Shown here piece by piece: positions 63,009-64,000 of a DNA stretch of 64,000 nt. The translations under genes and the position numbers were made by a program. The notes beneath the pieces were generated by a model. That model was not told where the DNA came from, did no database searches, and saw only the letters and a program-made list of their open reading frames with translations. Each line of letters starts with the position of its first letter. Position 1 is the stretch's first letter. Location of the stretch: positions 1 through 64,000 of the forward strand of contig CAVPSA010000017.1 in the NCBI GenBank assembly GCA_963707905.1, in the 5' to 3' direction. Source of the DNA: DASXKD01 sp963707905 (GTDB lineage Bacteria; Actinomycetota; Actinomycetes; Streptosporangiales; Streptosporangiaceae).

Positions 63009-64000
63009 GGCCGGCTTCCCGCCCCCGCCGGTGGCGCACCCTGGCCGGGGTGCTGGCCGCGCTGCTGGCGGCGCCCGCGGTCGCCGTTGGCTCCGCGAGC
63101 GCGGCGCAGGCCGACGGCGTCCGCCAGCAACAGCTTTGGGTGCTGAACGCAATCAACGTGGCTGGTGCGTGGCAGCACACTCACGGGTCCGGGGTGACCG
63201 TGGCCTTGATCGACAGCGGGGTGAACGGGCAGGTCTCGGACCTGAGTGGTTCCGTCACGACCGGGCGCGACTTCTCCGGGGTGGACACGCCGCCGACGAA
63301 CGCGAACTGGGGGGTGCACGGCACCTGGATGGCGTCCCTCATCGCCGGTCATGGGCATGCTCCCGGCGGGTCAAGCGGGATCACGGGGGTGGCGCCCGAG
63401 GCGAAGATCCTCTCCATCCGCGCGGTCACCGATCAGGGTGATCCGGGCTACCGCCACTACCAGCACGAATCGGAGTCCCGGGTGCAGGGGCACCTCGCCG
63501 CCGCGATCAATTACGCGACGAGCAAGCGGGTCAGCGTAATCAGCATGTCCCTGGGATACCAGGGACCGAGCCGCCCGGTCCGGGTCGCGATCTCCAAGGC
63601 GCTGGCCCAGGGGATCGTGGTGGTCGCGTCCTCGGGCAACTCCGGCGGCGCCTCCAGCGGCACGCACGGGAACGCCCCCTACTCCTTCCCCGCCGACTAT
63701 CCAGGCGTGCTCGGGGTCGGCGCGGTGGCGCAGGACGGCCTGCCCGCCGGGTTCTCCAGCGACAACCTCTCCGTTCAGGTGGCGGCGCCCGGGGTGCGCG
63801 TGCCCGCGCAGGGCAGGGACGGGCAGTACTGGCTGGTCAGCGGCACGAGTCCGGCCTGCGCGCTGACCGCCGGGGTGGCCGCGCTGATCAAGTCGGTGTA
63901 TCCGGCGCTGGCCCCGGCCCTCGTCGTGCAGGCCATCACCTCGAGCACGAGGGACAAGCCGCACGGGGGTTATGACGAGCAGGTCGGGTTCGGCACGGTG
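63002..64000 (+). CDS. Secreted subtilisin-like serine protease (S8), cut by the window end
   Basis: The ATG at 63002 opens a signal peptide (LAGVLAALLAAPAVAVGSAS ending AAQA) and an S8 domain that runs off the window after 333 codons. The triad is visible: Asp71 (VALIDSGVNG), His106 (WGVHGTWMASLIAG) and Ser283 (LVSGTSPACALTAGVAALIK), with oxyanion Asn in VVASSGNSGG. It resembles mycosin-type actinobacterial subtilases, in which a membrane anchor often follows; that part is outside the window. The residue after GTS is Pro-Ala-Cys instead of the more usual Met/Phe-Ala-Ala/Thr. Confidence 0.93.
   Translation, partial: MLRPASRPRRWRTLAGVLAALLAAPAVAVGSASAAQADGVRQQQLWVLNAINVAGAWQHTHGSGVTVALIDSGVNGQVSDLSGSVTTGRDFSGVDTPPTNANWGVHGTWMASLIAGHGHAPGGSSGITGVAPEAKILSIRAVTDQGDPGYRHYQHESESRVQGHLAAAINYATSKRVSVISMSLGYQGPSRPVRVAISKALAQGIVVVASSGNSGGASSGTHGNAPYSFPADYPGVLGVGAVAQDGLPAGFSSDNLSVQVAAPGVRVPAQGRDGQYWLVSGTSPACALTAGVAALIKSVYPALAPALVVQAITSSTRDKPHGGYDEQVGFGTV

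Overview
The window is very GC-rich DNA with GTG/ATG starts, GTGA/ATGA stop-start overlaps and actinobacterial marker genes: a whiB family regulator, coenzyme F420 biosynthesis genes, mtrA-mtrB-lpqB, a DUF3499 protein, an Rv3235-type protein and a secA with a SEC-C tail. It is a chromosomal segment of an actinomycete. The gene set (spoIIM, RDD, DUF58/MoxR/DUF4350/DUF4129, HGxxPAAW-type protein) resembles Streptosporangiales or Streptomyces-like lineages; genus cannot be assigned from sequence alone. Much of the backbone (fbiB-fbiA-whiB-metallopeptidase-DUF3499-manB-SIS isomerase ... sahH ... mtrA-mtrB-lpqB ... hpf-secA) follows the order of the Mycobacterium tuberculosis Rv3262-Rv3240c block, with lineage-specific insertions.

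Layout. 0-3.5 kb: a frameshifted secreted AOC-barrel protein, a decayed LuxR-type ATPase regulator, a MarR regulator with a leaderless, operator-flanked promoter, and a conserved hypothetical. 3.5-10.6 kb: F420 genes fbiC and fbiB-fbiA, separated by a frameshifted secreted kelch/galactose-oxidase-like gene. 10.8-23 kb: whiB, a large membrane glycosyltransferase with an out-of-frame repeat tail, a frameshifted DUF5719 gene, metallopeptidase-family protein, DUF3499, then manB-Trm112-SIS isomerase-CDF transporter (the last with an apparent ATT start) and a GNAT gene preceded by a truncated duplicate of its 5' end. 24-27.3 kb: a MerR-type gene, sahH with a perfect 20-bp palindrome upstream, and a second, shorter sahH paralogue. 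27.3-41.8 kb: a perfect long hairpin, a UPF0104 flippase-like protein, RDD and SpoIIM genes, then an inserted 1013-residue LuxR regulator and an unknown secreted protein, then the DUF58-MoxR-DUF4350-DUF4129-membrane protein operon. 41.9-48.5 kb: mtnA-mtrA-mtrB-lpqB and hpf, without a comF gene between them. 48.7-56.2 kb: a NarL-type response regulator, a serine-hydrolase remnant, a 5-FTHF cyclo-ligase-like gene, a carboxyltransferase, an ECF sigma factor with a membrane partner, a YcaQ/AlkX-type glycosylase and a small HGxxPAAW-like membrane protein. 56.5-64 kb: secA, Rv3235 family gene, moeZ, a membrane protein and a subtilase cut by the window end.

Six genes before 24.4 kb carry seven apparent frameshifts, and the remaining 40 kb carries none that I could see. 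Either indel errors or real decay is concentrated in the first third. No rRNA, tRNA, CRISPR array, integrase or insertion sequence was seen. The most unusual items are the AUU-start CDF gene, the tandem long/short SAH hydrolases, the dispersed hairpin element (27.3 kb, with a decayed copy at 52.35 kb), the MarR promoter architecture, and the conserved MoxR/SpoIIM membrane module split by a regulator and a secreted protein.
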